A stretch of 64,000 bases of DNA, taken from positions 4,076,501 through 4,140,500 of the forward strand of contig NZ_CP012184.1 of the NCBI RefSeq assembly GCF_001420995.1. The letters are read 5' to 3'. The notes beneath the pieces are model-generated. The model saw nothing but the letters and a program-made list of their open reading frames with translations, had not been told where the DNA came from and did not search any database. This document shows, one piece after another, positions 33,932 through 42,618 of the stretch (position 1 is the stretch's first letter; each line of letters starts with the position of its first letter). A program made the position numbers and the translations under genes. The stretch is from Pseudonocardia sp. EC080619-01. GTDB lineage: Bacteria > Actinomycetota > Actinomycetes > Mycobacteriales > Pseudonocardiaceae.

Positions 33932-34899
33932 CGCTCACCGCCGGCACCGCCGGCACCGCCCGTACCGCCGGGCCGCCCCCGGCTCTGCGCACCCCGGCGC
34001 ACCACCCGGCCCGCGCGGCCCTGCGCACCCCGGTCCCCACCGCCCCCGACCACACCGACCACCCGACCCACCCGGCCGAACCGGCGTCGGTGCGCCGCCC
34101 GGGCGGGCCCTGGGCGACCTGGTCGCCCTGCACCCCCGACGACTGCCTGCCGGCCCGTGCGACGACCGGACGGTTCCGGCTGGTCTACCGCACCGTCCTG
34201 CTGCTGGCCGTGCTCGTCGCCGCCGTCCCGCTGGTCCCGGCCGCGGCGCTGCTCGGCGCCCGGGTGCTCGGCGCGGTCCTGCGGTCCCTGCACCGGGCGG
34301 TGCTGCGCGCGGCCGGGGTGCGGCTGGTCGTCCGCGGCGGGCCGCTGCGCCCCGGCGACGGGCGGGGCGCACTCGTCGTGGCCGACCACACGTCCTGGAT
34401 CGACATCCCGGCGCTCGGCGCGATCGGCCCGGTCACGATGCTCGCCAAGCGAGAGGTGCGCGACTGGCCGCTGATCGGCCTGCTTGCCACCCGGATCGGC
34501 ACCCTGTTCGTGGACAGGGAGGGACTGTCCCGGCTGCCCGGCACGGTCGCGGCGACCGCGGACGCGCTGCGCGAGGGCACCCTGGTCGGGGTGTTCCCGG
34601 AGGCGACGACCTGGTGCGGGGCCGTGCGCGGCGACTACCGGCGTGCGCCGTTCCAGGCGGCGATCGACGCGGGCGTCGCGCTCCGGCCGGTGACGGTCTC
34701 CGTCACCACCACGGACGGCCGCCCGACGACGGCCGCCGCGTTCGTCGGCGAGCAGACCCTCGGCGACGCCGTCGGCCGGGTGCTGCGGCTGCCGGGGCTG
34801 GTCTGCGAGGTCACGGTCGGGGAGCTCGTCGAGCCCGGGGTGGACGACCGGCGGGCGCTGGCGGCCCGCGCGCGGGACCGGGTGCGGCACGGGCGATAG
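33928..34899 (+). CDS. 1-acyl-glycerol-3-phosphate acyltransferase-like (PlsC/OlsA type, Rv3026c-like)
   Basis: A 323-residue protein. Residues ~1-75 are a Thr/Pro/Ala-rich, low-complexity stretch; the GTG at 34091 could be the real start. A hydrophobic anchor ([20 protein letters not shown]) and the PlsC domain follow. The catalytic motif is HTSWID (HX4D); then come [20 protein letters not shown] and the third motif FPEATTWCG in place of the usual EGT. It transfers an acyl chain from CoA or ACP to a lysolipid at the membrane. It is translationally coupled to the GNAT. Confidence 0.82.
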   Translation: MTLTAGTAGTARTAGPPPALRTPAHHPARAALRTPVPTAPDHTDHPTHPAEPASVRRPGGPWATWSPCTPDDCLPARATTGRFRLVYRTVLLLAVLVAAVPLVPAAALLGARVLGAVLRSLHRAVLRAAGVRLVVRGGPLRPGDGRGALVVADHTSWIDIPALGAIGPVTMLAKREVRDWPLIGLLATRIGTLFVDREGLSRLPGTVAATADALREGTLVGVFPEATTWCGAVRGDYRRAPFQAAIDAGVALRPVTVSVTTTDGRPTTAAAFVGEQTLGDAVGRVLRLPGLVCEVTVGELVEPGVDDRRALAARARDRVRHGR

Positions 34900-34958
34900 C
34901 ACGCGCGGGCCCCGGGCGAGCGACACGGTCGTACACCACGGGATTACCCTGGAGTCCG

Positions 34959-36164
34959 ATGACGTACCTGGACCACGCGGCGACCACACCGATGCTGCCC
35001 GCTGCCGTTGCCGCCATGAGCGACGCGCTCGGCCGCACCGGCAACGCGTCGTCGCTGCACTCGTCGGGCCGGCGGGCCCGGCGCGAGGTCGAGGAGGGGC
35101 GCGAGCGGATCGCCGCGGCGGTCGGGGCGCGCCCGTCCGAGGTCGTGTTCACCACCGGCGGTACCGAGAGCGACAACCTCGCGGTCAAGGGGTTGTACTG
35201 GGCCCGCCGCGCGGAGGACCCGCGCCGCACCCGCGTGCTCGTCTCGTCGGTCGAGCACCACGCCGTGATCGACGCCGCCGAATGGCTCGCCGCGCACGAG
35301 GGCGCCAGGCTCCGGCTGCTCGAGGTCGACCCCGCGGGCCGGGTCCGCCCGGAGACGCTGCGCGCCGCGCTCGCCGAGGACCCGGAGGGCACCGCCCTGG
35401 TCTCGGTGATGTGGGCGAACAACGAGGTCGGCACGGTCAACCCGGTGCGCGAGCTCGCCGCGGTGGCGCACGAGTTCGGCGTGCCGTTCCACACCGACGC
35501 CGTCCAGGCCGTCGGGATCCTCGACGTCAACTTCGGCGCGTCGGGCGTCGACGCGCTCACCCTCACCGGGCACAAGCTCGGCGGGCCGTACGGGGCCGGG
35601 GCGCTGCTGCTCGGCCGCGAGGTCGACTGCACCCCGCTGCTGCACGGCGGCGGCCAGGAGCGCGACGTGCGGTCCGGGACCCTCGACGTCCCGTCGCTGG
35701 TCGGGCTGGCCACCGCGGTCACCGAGTCGGTCGCGTCGGCCCCGCGCCGTCGCACCGAGCTGGCCGCGCTGCGCGACGAGCTGGTCGACGCGGTCCGCGC
35801 GGCGGTGCCGGAGGCCGTCCTGAGCGGCGACGCACTCGACTCCCGGGTCGACGGCGGCCCCGGCCGGCTCCCGGGCAACGCGCACCTCGCGTTCCCCGGC
35901 TGCGAGGGCGACAGCCTCCTGATGCTGCTCGACGCGCACGGGATCGACTGCTCCACCGGGTCCGCCTGCACGGCGGGCGTCGCGCAGCCCAGCCACGTGC
36001 TGCTCGCGATGGGTGCCGACGAGCACACCGCACGCGGGTCGCTGCGGTTCTCCCTCGGGCACACCAGCACCCGCGCCGACGTCGCCGCCCTGACCGAGGC
36101 GATCGGCTCGGTCGTCGAGCGGGCGCGGAAGGCCGGACGCGCCCCCGCCGCGGTCACGGGCTGA
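34959..36164 (+). CDS. iscS: Cysteine desulfurase
   Basis: A 401-residue class V PLP aminotransferase-fold enzyme. It removes sulfur from L-cysteine for tRNA thiolation and FeS assembly. Signatures: [18 protein letters not shown] at the start, [30 protein letters not shown], the PLP Lys206 in [15 protein letters not shown], and the persulfide Cys337 in [11 protein letters not shown]. The gene is 4 bp from mnmA, the persulfide-dependent tRNA thiolase, matching iscS-trmU (Rv3025c-Rv3024c). Confidence 0.93.
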   Translation: MTYLDHAATTPMLPAAVAAMSDALGRTGNASSLHSSGRRARREVEEGRERIAAAVGARPSEVVFTTGGTESDNLAVKGLYWARRAEDPRRTRVLVSSVEHHAVIDAAEWLAAHEGARLRLLEVDPAGRVRPETLRAALAEDPEGTALVSVMWANNEVGTVNPVRELAAVAHEFGVPFHTDAVQAVGILDVNFGASGVDALTLTGHKLGGPYGAGALLLGREVDCTPLLHGGGQERDVRSGTLDVPSLVGLATAVTESVASAPRRRTELAALRDELVDAVRAAVPEAVLSGDALDSRVDGGPGRLPGNAHLAFPGCEGDSLLMLLDAHGIDCSTGSACTAGVAQPSHVLLAMGADEHTARGSLRFSLGHTSTRADVAALTEAIGSVVERARKAGRAPAAVTG

Positions 36165-36168
36165 TCCG

Positions 36169-37269
36169 ATGCGGGTCCTCGCTGCGATGAGTGGCGGTGT
36201 CGACTCCGCGGTCGCCGCCGCGCGTGCGGTCGCCGCCGGGCACGACGTCGTCGGGGTGCACCTGGCGCTGTCCCGCACCCGCGACGCGATGCGGTCCGGT
36301 TCCCGCGGATGCTGCTCCAAGGAGGACTCGGCGGACGCCGCGCGCGCCGCCGACGTGCTCGGCATCCCGTACTACGTGTGGGACCTGTCCGAGGAGTTCG
36401 CCCGGGACGTGGTCGACGACTTCGTCGCCGCGTACGCCGCGGGCGAGACGCCGAACCCGTGCCTGCGCTGCAACGAGAAGATCAAGTTCGCGGCCGTGCT
36501 CGACAAGGCGCTCGCGCTCGGGTTCGACGCCGTCTGCACCGGTCACTACGCCCGGCTCGACCCGGCGGTGCCGTCGCTGCGGCGCTCGGCCGACGCGGAC
36601 AAGGACCAGTCCTACGTCCTCGCGGTGCTGCGCGCGGACCAGCTGCGGCACGCGATGTTCCCGGTGGGGGACACCCCCAAGCCGGAGATCCGGGCCGAGG
36701 CCGAGCGGCTCGGGCTGCGGGTCGCCGGCAAGCCGGACAGCCACGACATCTGCTTCATCCCGACCGGAGACACCCAGGGCTTCCTGCGCGAGCGGCTCGG
36801 GTCGCAGCCGGGCGAGCTGGTCGACGCCGGCACCGGCGACGTCCTCGGCAGTCACGACGGTGTGCACGGCTTCACGGTCGGGCAGCGCAAGGGGCTCGGC
36901 ATCGACCGTCCCGCCGCCGACGGCCGTCCCCGCTACGTGCTCGGGATCGAGCCGGTCAGCGGCACCGTCCGGGTCGGGCCCGAGTCCGCGCTGGACGTCT
37001 CCGGCATCACCGCCCGCAGCCCGGTCTGGACCTCCGGTGGCGCTCCGGACGGGCCGTTCGGCTGCGTCGTCCAGGTCCGCGCGCACGGCGGGATCGCTCC
37101 CGCCGAGGTGACGCCGTCCGGTCGTGGCGACGACGGCGTGGACGGTGTCGAGATCGCCTTGGCCGAGCCGCTGCGCGGGGTCGCGCCGGGCCAGGCCGTC
37201 GCGTTCTACCGCCCCGACGACGACGGCGATGTCGTCCTGGGCAGCGCGACGATCACCGCCACCTCCTGA
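36169..37269 (+). CDS. mnmA: tRNA-specific 2-thiouridylase MnmA
   Basis: A 366-residue enzyme that uses ATP and a persulfide donor to thiolate U34 of tRNA Lys/Glu/Gln. It has the PP-loop start [20 protein letters not shown], the conserved [19 protein letters not shown], catalytic Cys98 ([12 protein letters not shown]) and Cys195 ([12 protein letters not shown]), and TGHYARLDP. It follows iscS by 4 bp, supplying the sulfur relay partner from the same transcript. Confidence 0.95.
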   Translation: MRVLAAMSGGVDSAVAAARAVAAGHDVVGVHLALSRTRDAMRSGSRGCCSKEDSADAARAADVLGIPYYVWDLSEEFARDVVDDFVAAYAAGETPNPCLRCNEKIKFAAVLDKALALGFDAVCTGHYARLDPAVPSLRRSADADKDQSYVLAVLRADQLRHAMFPVGDTPKPEIRAEAERLGLRVAGKPDSHDICFIPTGDTQGFLRERLGSQPGELVDAGTGDVLGSHDGVHGFTVGQRKGLGIDRPAADGRPRYVLGIEPVSGTVRVGPESALDVSGITARSPVWTSGGAPDGPFGCVVQVRAHGGIAPAEVTPSGRGDDGVDGVEIALAEPLRGVAPGQAVAFYRPDDDGDVVLGSATITATS

Positions 37270-37286
37270 GTCCCCTCCTCTCGACG

Positions 37287-37353
37287 AGAGCACTGCTCTT
37301 GCTTTTGTGTGCCGATGGGAGAACACTGCTCTCATGACGAATCAGTGCTCTCA
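37287..37353. promoter_or_regulatory. Cluster of three AGAGCA-n-TGCTCT-type operator half-palindromes
   Basis: AGAGCACTGCTCT (perfect 13 bp, 37287-37299), GAGAACACTGCTCTC (37319-37333, just before the start codon) and CAGTGCTCTC (37344-37353, half site) recur within 67 bp around the start of the following gene. Likely binding sites of a TetR/MarR-type repressor not in this window. Confidence 0.5.
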
Positions 37354-37798
37354 CGGTCACTACCTCGCACCCGGGCGGTTCACCCGCTACGTGATGAACC
37401 CGCTGGTCGCGGGACTCACCCGGCTCGGGATCCCGCTCGCCGGCTCGGCGGTGCTCGGTGTCCGCGGGCGTCGTTCGGGCGAGGTCCGGACGGTCCCGGT
37501 CAACCCGATGCGCCTCGACGGCGCCCGCTACCTCGTCGCGGCCCGCGGCGAGACGCAGTGGGTGCGGAACCTCCGCGTCGCGGGGGAGGCGGAGCTGACC
37601 GTCGGGCGCCGGTCCGAGCGTATCACCGCGACCGAGCTGACCGACCCGGCCGCTGTCGTCCCGGTGCTCCGCGAGTACCTGCGCCGCTGGGCGTGGGAGG
37701 TCGGCGCGTTCTTCGACGGTGTCGGAGCGGACTCCTCCGACGAGGAGCTCGCCGCCGCGGCGCACCGGCACCCGGTCTTCGTGCTCGCCGGCCCCTGA
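37334..37798 (+). CDS. Deazaflavin (F420)-dependent nitroreductase-family protein, copy 1
   Basis: A 154-residue protein of the split-beta-barrel Ddn/nitroreductase family, which uses F420 in actinobacteria. Visible segments: TRYVMNPLVAGLTRLGIPLA, VLGVRGRRSGEVRTVPVNPM and YLVAARGETQWVRNLRVAGE, the latter being the conserved cofactor-side W-V-R-N-L element. The start codon sits inside an operator-like repeat cluster, so it is probably tightly repressed. It is followed after 39 bp by a paralogue. Confidence 0.8.
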   Translation: MTNQCSHGHYLAPGRFTRYVMNPLVAGLTRLGIPLAGSAVLGVRGRRSGEVRTVPVNPMRLDGARYLVAARGETQWVRNLRVAGEAELTVGRRSERITATELTDPAAVVPVLREYLRRWAWEVGAFFDGVGADSSDEELAAAAHRHPVFVLAGP

Positions 37799-37837
37799 GA
37801 CCGCGCGCCCGTCGCGGATCGGTGGGACGCTGCGGCC

Positions 37838-38293
37838 ATGGGCGATCACCACTACCGCGCACCCGGTCTCCTGTCCCGGCGCCTGCTCAACCCGGTGGTC
37901 GCGGCGTTGGCCGAGCGCGGCGCCCCGGTCGGCGGAGCGGTCGTGCTCGCCGTGCCGGGCCGGGTCACCGGCCGGGTCCGCACGGTCCCGCTCACCCCGG
38001 TGACGATCGACGGCCGCCGCTATCTGATCTCCCCGCGCGGGGAGACCGACTGGGTGCGGAACCTGCGCGCCGCCGGTGGGGTCGCCGCACTGCGCGCCGG
38101 TGGCGAGCCCGAACGGGTCCGGGCCGTCGAGCAGGGTGTGGAGGCGGCCGTCCCGGTCCTGCAGGCGTACGTGCGCGGCCTCGGCCGCGGCGCGGGGCTC
38201 CTGTTCGACGACATCACCGCCGGCTCCACCGAGGCCGAGGTCGCCGCCGCGGCGCCCCGCCACCCGGTGTTCGAGCTGACCGCCGCAGGCTGA
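37838..38293 (+). CDS. Deazaflavin (F420)-dependent nitroreductase-family protein, copy 2
   Basis: A 151-residue paralogue of the preceding gene with the same architecture: SRRLLNPVVAALAERGAPVG, VLAVPGRVTGRVRTVPLTPV, YLISPRGETDWVRNLRAAGG. The identical order, similar length and adjacent position point to tandem duplication followed by divergence. Substrate unknown. Confidence 0.8.
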   Translation: MGDHHYRAPGLLSRRLLNPVVAALAERGAPVGGAVVLAVPGRVTGRVRTVPLTPVTIDGRRYLISPRGETDWVRNLRAAGGVAALRAGGEPERVRAVEQGVEAAVPVLQAYVRGLGRGAGLLFDDITAGSTEAEVAAAAPRHPVFELTAAG

Positions 38294-38350
38294 GCGCTGC
38301 AGCCTGGGCGCCGCCGCCGACCGGCGGCGGCACAGCTGCCCGGCGAGGTC

Positions 38351-38575
38351 GGGGGTACACCCTCCGTGAAATCGCTGCCTCGGGCAGCGATCTCGTGGAA
38401 GGGGAGCTGTCAGTGCCGGGCTCGGCGGGCCCGCGCTGCCCCTCCGACCGATTCGCGACCAGCGACCAGCGACCAGCCCGGGGTGTACCCCTCGTGAATT
38501 CGCTTCCTCGGGCAGCGATTCCGTCGATGGACACCCGGTGCTTCCTCCGGCAGATCGCTGCCCGAGGAAGCGAAT
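38351..38575. repeat. Cluster of three hairpin-forming repeats (REP-like) in a gene-free region
   Basis: Two direct copies of a ~40 bp block: GGGTACACC..CCGTGAA followed by ATCGCTGCCTCGGGCAGCGA-T at 38371-38391, and a block with TTCGCTTCCTCGGGCAGCGA at 38499-38519. A third, inverted partial copy (ATCGCTGCCCGAGGAAGCGA at 38554-38575) can pair with the second as a ~22 bp stem. The region between 38294 and 38680 shows no gene. Confidence 0.65.
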
Positions 38576-38680
38576 CCACAGAAGGTGCCGGTGGTGGGCG
38601 ACGGTGCGGGGTGTCACGCGAACCCGCGCGCCACGCCACCCCACGGGTTCCTCGTCGCCGCCGCGGGGGAGACTGGATCC

Positions 38681-39862
38681 GTGAGTACCGACGACCCGCT
38701 GGCCGCCGCGCTCGCCGCCGCCGGGCTGGGCGACGTGCGACCCGGTGAGACCCGGCCGCCCGAACCCCGCATCGAGGTCGTGAGCGACGAACCCGAGCTG
38801 CCCGACGCCCCGCGCGCGCTGTGGCCCGAGGGGATCGGGACCGGCGTCGGGTCGCTGCCGGGGGCCGATCCGCGGGAGGCGTCCGCGCTGGTCACCGGCG
38901 AGACGCCGGACCTCCCCGCGCTGCCCGAGCTGCCGGCCCGCGGGGTCGGGGCGGACATGGTCGGACGGACCGCCGGGCTGCTCGTGGACCTGGCCGTCGA
39001 GGTCGTCCCGACCGGCTGGCGGGTCACCGCTCGGCAGGGCCGCGACCTTCGGCGGGCCCGGGACCTGATGGCGGGCGATCTCGACGCGTTCGGCGACGCC
39101 TGCGACCGCAGCCGTCCCGCATGGGTGAAGGTCTCCGCCACCGGGCCGTGGACGCTCGCGGCCGCGGTCGAGCTGGCGTCCGGGCACCGGGTCCTCACCG
39201 ACCGCGGCGCGGTGCGCGAGTTCGCGGCGAGCCTGGGCGAGGGGCTCCGCGCGCACGTCGCGGAGGTCGCGGCGCGGACCGGGGCGTCCGTCGTCGTCCA
39301 GCTGGACGAGCCCGGGCTGCCCGCGGTGCTCGCCGGGTCGCTGCCGACCGCGTCGGGCTACGGCACCGTGGGCTCGGTGCCCGCGCCGGACGCGCAGGAC
39401 CTCCTGCGCGAGCTCGTCACCGGCATCGACGCCCCGGTCGTCGTGCACTGCTGCGCGGACCGTCCGCCGATCCGGTTGCTGGCGGGCGCCGGGGTCGCCG
39501 CCGTCGGGATCGACGCGACCCGGCCCGCGTTCGCCGGGACCACCGCGGAACCCCGCGCGCTCGACGCGATCGGCGAGACCTGGGACGAGGGGACCCCGCT
39601 GCTGCTCGGTCTGCTGCCCGGCACCGCGCCGGTCCGCGAGCCGGTCATCGGCGATCTCGCCCGCACCGGGTACGACCTTGCGGACCGGCTCGGGTTCGAC
39701 CGGCCGCGCCTCGCGCGCCTGGCCGTCCCGACCCCGGCCTGCGGCCTGGCCGGTGCGACGCCGGAGTGGGCCCGCCGCGCCCTCGCCCTGTCCCGCGAGC
39801 TGGGCCGGGCCTTCGCCGACCCGGACGAGGTGCCCCCCGCCGGGTTCGGCGCCGGGAGCTGA
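38681..39862 (+). CDS. Cobalamin-independent methionine synthase-like protein (Rv3015c-like)
   Basis: A 393-residue protein with a MetE C-terminal/UROD-type TIM barrel, half the size of MetE. It has the beginning IGTGVGSLPGADPREASALV, the long central DLDAFGDACDRSRPAWVKVS then TGPWTLAAAVEL, and a metal-site-like VVVHCCADRPPIRLLAGAGV (H-C-C). Its exact methyl donor and acceptor are unknown; sequence position agrees with Rv3015c upstream of ligA. GTG 38681 follows ACTGGATCC and homology starts there. It ends 170 bp before the GntR gene of the catabolic locus. Confidence 0.78.
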   Translation: MSTDDPLAAALAAAGLGDVRPGETRPPEPRIEVVSDEPELPDAPRALWPEGIGTGVGSLPGADPREASALVTGETPDLPALPELPARGVGADMVGRTAGLLVDLAVEVVPTGWRVTARQGRDLRRARDLMAGDLDAFGDACDRSRPAWVKVSATGPWTLAAAVELASGHRVLTDRGAVREFAASLGEGLRAHVAEVAARTGASVVVQLDEPGLPAVLAGSLPTASGYGTVGSVPAPDAQDLLRELVTGIDAPVVVHCCADRPPIRLLAGAGVAAVGIDATRPAFAGTTAEPRALDAIGETWDEGTPLLLGLLPGTAPVREPVIGDLARTGYDLADRLGFDRPRLARLAVPTPACGLAGATPEWARRALALSRELGRAFADPDEVPPAGFGAGS

Positions 39863-39998
39863 CGCGCCGCGCAAGGTCGGCGACGCCGTCGGGGGGCGCG
39901 GTCGGCCCCGGACGACGCTCGGGTGGGGTCGGGCCGTGCTGGCATGGCCGGCTCCTCGGCACCGAGAGAGTAACGACAGCGAGCGCCATCGGGCATTC

Positions 39999-40006
39999 TG
40001 AATTCA
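39999..40006. promoter_or_regulatory. TGAATTCA palindrome downstream of the GntR gene
   Basis: The core TGAATTCA recurs upstream of the divergent operon at 40842-40849; a pair of sites flanking the regulator gene suggests operator function. Confidence 0.35.
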
Positions 40007-40048
40007 CTAGTCACGCGAAGGGCGACGACGGCTCCGCGTGGACGATCG

Positions 40049-40795
40049 TCAGGAGGCGGTGCCCGCGGCCCGGCCGGAGCCGGCGTCGCCGGACTCGCCG
40101 AGCGCGTCGAGGATCAGCGTCTCGCCGTGCTCGGCGTGTTCGCGGGCGAGCCGCTCGGCCCGGTCGCCGTCGCCCGCGACGACCGCGGAGAAGATCGCGG
40201 CGTGGTCCTCCCAGACCCACTTCGGCGCGCTCCCGCGGAACAGCAGCTCGCCCATCACCCGCTGGACGTTCCGCCAGATCACGCCGGCGCTCTCGACGAG
40301 CAGGGGATTGCCCGAGTGCTCGGTGACGAACCGGTGGAAGTCGATGTCGGCGGCCACCATCCGCGCGTAGTTCTTCTCGCGGTCCGCCGCCTGACCCTCT
40401 GCGACCAGGGCGAACCCGCGCGACGCCTCCTCCGCGGACAGGTGTCCGGAGGCGCTGCGGGCGGCGTAGCCGTCCAGCACGGCGCGCAGTCCGTAGAGGT
40501 GGCGGACGAAGTCGGCGTCGACCGGCGCGACCTCGAGACCGCGACGGCCGAAGTCGCGCAGCATGCCCTGGTTGCGCAGCAGCAACAGTGCCTGCTGGAC
40601 CGGCTGGCGGGACACCGAGAAGCGCTCGGCGAGGTGCTCCTGCCGTAGCGGGGTGCCCGGTGTGAGCCGCCCGGTGCAGATGTCGTCGACGATCGCGTCG
40701 TAGACCTGCTGGACGCGTGAGGGTGGGGCGGGCAGGGCCGTCACGGCGGGCCGGCCTCCTTCCACGTCGTCCGGTTTCCCCTGGTGGGCAACCAC
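40049..40795 (-). CDS. GntR-family (FCD) transcriptional regulator
   Basis: A 248-residue regulator. Its winged HTH (SRVQQVYDAIVDDICTGRLT, PGTPLRQEHLAERFSVSRQP, VQQALLLLRNQGMLRDF) precedes an FCD ligand-binding domain rich in metal-type histidines (DIDFHRFVTEHSGNPLL, EDHAAIFSAVVAGDGDRAER, LAREHAEHGE). FCD regulators usually respond to a hydroxy or carboxylic acid metabolite. It is divergent from the five-gene catabolic operon with a palindrome-bearing promoter in between, so it most likely represses that operon until a pathway acid accumulates. Confidence 0.88.
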   Translation of the reverse strand: MVAHQGKPDDVEGGRPAVTALPAPPSRVQQVYDAIVDDICTGRLTPGTPLRQEHLAERFSVSRQPVQQALLLLRNQGMLRDFGRRGLEVAPVDADFVRHLYGLRAVLDGYAARSASGHLSAEEASRGFALVAEGQAADREKNYARMVAADIDFHRFVTEHSGNPLLVESAGVIWRNVQRVMGELLFRGSAPKWVWEDHAAIFSAVVAGDGDRAERLAREHAEHGETLILDALGESGDAGSGRAAGTAS

Positions 40796-40833
40796 TTCAG
40801 ATTACCGGGTGGGCGTTCATGATCCGCTTCCGG

Positions 40834-40862
40834 TTGACTTCTGAATTCAGTATGCGCATAGT
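40834..40862 (+). promoter_or_regulatory. Promoter with embedded operator for the catabolic operon
   Basis: TTGACT (40834-40839) and CATAGT (40857-40862) are 17 bp apart. Between them sit two back-to-back perfect palindromes, CTGAATTCAG (40841-40850) and TATGCGCATA (40851-40860), covering the spacer. A regulator bound there would block the polymerase. Confidence 0.6.
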
Positions 40863-40908
40863 GCGTGTCGTACGTCACCCGGTCGATGCCGCCCGAGGAG
40901 GCTGATCG

Positions 40909-42618
40909 ATGACCGAGGAAGATCCGTCCACCGTCGCTGCACTGGTGGCCCGGTTCCTGTACGACCGCGGGGTGCGCCGCGTCTTCGGACTGCAGGGCGG
41001 GCACATCCAGCCGATCTGGGACCGGCTCGCCCGGCTCGGGGTCGCCATCGTCGACGTCCGCGACGAGGCCGCCGCCGTCCACATGGCACACGCCCACTCC
41101 GAGCTCACCGGCGAGATGGGCATCGCGCTGGCGACCGCGGGGCCCGGTGTCACGAACACCGTCACCGCGGTCGCCAACGCGTCCGTCTCGCGGATCCCGC
41201 TCCTGCTGCTCGGCGGCTGCCCGCCGCGGCCGCAGGCCAACAAGCACCCGCTGCAGGACATCCCGCACACCGAGATCCTGCGGCCCGTCACCCGGCAGAG
41301 CCGCACCCTGCGGGTCGGCGACGAGGTGCTCCGCGAGCTCGACGAGGGCTGGTCCCGTGCGACCGGCGACGCCGCCGAGCCGGGGCCGGTCTACCTGGAG
41401 ATCCCGACCGACGTGCTGCGGGAGACGGTGCCGCCCGCCGTCGTGCTCGACGAGCACCTGCGCGCACCCCGGCGCCGCCGCTCGCTGCCGCACCCCGACG
41501 ACGTCGCCGCCGTCGCCGAGCTGCTGCGCGGCGCCGAGAAGCCCGCCGTCATCACCGGGCGCGGAGCGCGCACCGCGCCCGAGGAGCTCGTCCGGTTCCT
41601 CGACGCCACCGGCGCCGCCTACCTCGACACCCAGGAGGGACGCGGGCTGGTCCCGCCCGGTCACCCGGCCGTCGTCGGGGCGTTGCGGAGCCGGGTGATG
41701 CGGGAGGCCGACCTGGTCGTCACCGTCGGGCGCCAGCTCGACTACCAGCTCGGTTTCGGGTCCCCGGCCGCGTTCCCGGACGCGCGGTGGGTCCGCGTCT
41801 CCGACTCGGCGGGGGAGCTGCACGACAACCGGCGCGGCGAGGTCGAGATCCTCGCCGACGTCGGGAGCACCCTCGACGCGCTCGCCGCGGCGGCCGGGCC
41901 GGATCCGGACACCACCTGGCGGGACGGCCTGCGCAAGGCACACCTCGAACGGTTCGACGGCTACCGCGACGCGCTCGCCGCCACCCCGCCCGGCGGCGAC
42001 GGACGGATGCACCCGAACCACATCTTCGCCGCGCTGAACGACCTCGACCTCGACGGCGCGACCGTCGTCGCCGACGGGGGCGACCTGCTCAGCTTCGCGC
42101 GGCTCGGCGTCCCGTCCGTCGCCCGCTACCTCGACGCCGGCGCGTTCGGCTGCCTGGGCGTCGGCGTCCCGTTCGCGATCGCCGCGGCACTGGCGAACCC
42201 CGACCGGCCGGCGATCGCCGTCACCGGTGACGGGGCGTTCGGGATCAACGCGATGGAGGTCAACACCGCGGTCCGGCACGGCGTGCCGATCGTCGTGATC
42301 GTCTCCAACAACGCCGCCTGGAACATCGAGCGCTACGACCAGGCCGAGAACTACGGCCTCGTCGTCGGCACCGAGCTCGACGGCAACGACTACGCCGCGC
42401 TCGGCCGCGCCCTGGGTGCGCACGGGGAGCGGGTCACCGAGCCCGGGGAGATGGCCGGCGCGCTGGAACGTGCGCTGGCGAACGCACCGGCCGTGATCGA
42501 CGTCGTGACCAGCCGCGACGCCCCGTCCCCGGACGCGGGCAAGGGCCTGGGCTGGGTCCCCGACTACCAGGCCCTCACCCCCTGGAACGACGCCGAGGTG
42601 AAGCGGAGGGAGCCCTGA
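40909..42618 (+). CDS. ThDP-dependent lyase, 2-hydroxyacyl-CoA lyase-like
   Basis: A 569-residue ThDP enzyme of the acetolactate synthase / oxalyl-CoA decarboxylase / 2-hydroxyacyl-CoA lyase superfamily. The cofactor-activating Glu53 sits in [16 protein letters not shown]. ThDP/Mg binding occurs at 440-468, [12 protein letters not shown] through SNN. A glutamate-rich segment after it ([16 protein letters not shown]) and a long C-terminal lid ([18 protein letters not shown]) are notable. Neighbouring CoA ligase, aldehyde and alcohol dehydrogenases make cleavage of a 2-hydroxyacyl-CoA such as 2-hydroxyisobutyryl-CoA to acetone plus formyl-CoA the best reading; a benzoylformate-decarboxylase-type reaction is the alternative. 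Confidence 0.8.
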   Translation: MTEEDPSTVAALVARFLYDRGVRRVFGLQGGHIQPIWDRLARLGVAIVDVRDEAAAVHMAHAHSELTGEMGIALATAGPGVTNTVTAVANASVSRIPLLLLGGCPPRPQANKHPLQDIPHTEILRPVTRQSRTLRVGDEVLRELDEGWSRATGDAAEPGPVYLEIPTDVLRETVPPAVVLDEHLRAPRRRRSLPHPDDVAAVAELLRGAEKPAVITGRGARTAPEELVRFLDATGAAYLDTQEGRGLVPPGHPAVVGALRSRVMREADLVVTVGRQLDYQLGFGSPAAFPDARWVRVSDSAGELHDNRRGEVEILADVGSTLDALAAAAGPDPDTTWRDGLRKAHLERFDGYRDALAATPPGGDGRMHPNHIFAALNDLDLDGATVVADGGDLLSFARLGVPSVARYLDAGAFGCLGVGVPFAIAAALANPDRPAIAVTGDGAFGINAMEVNTAVRHGVPIVVIVSNNAAWNIERYDQAENYGLVVGTELDGNDYAALGRALGAHGERVTEPGEMAGALERALANAPAVIDVVTSRDAPSPDAGKGLGWVPDYQALTPWNDAEVKRREP

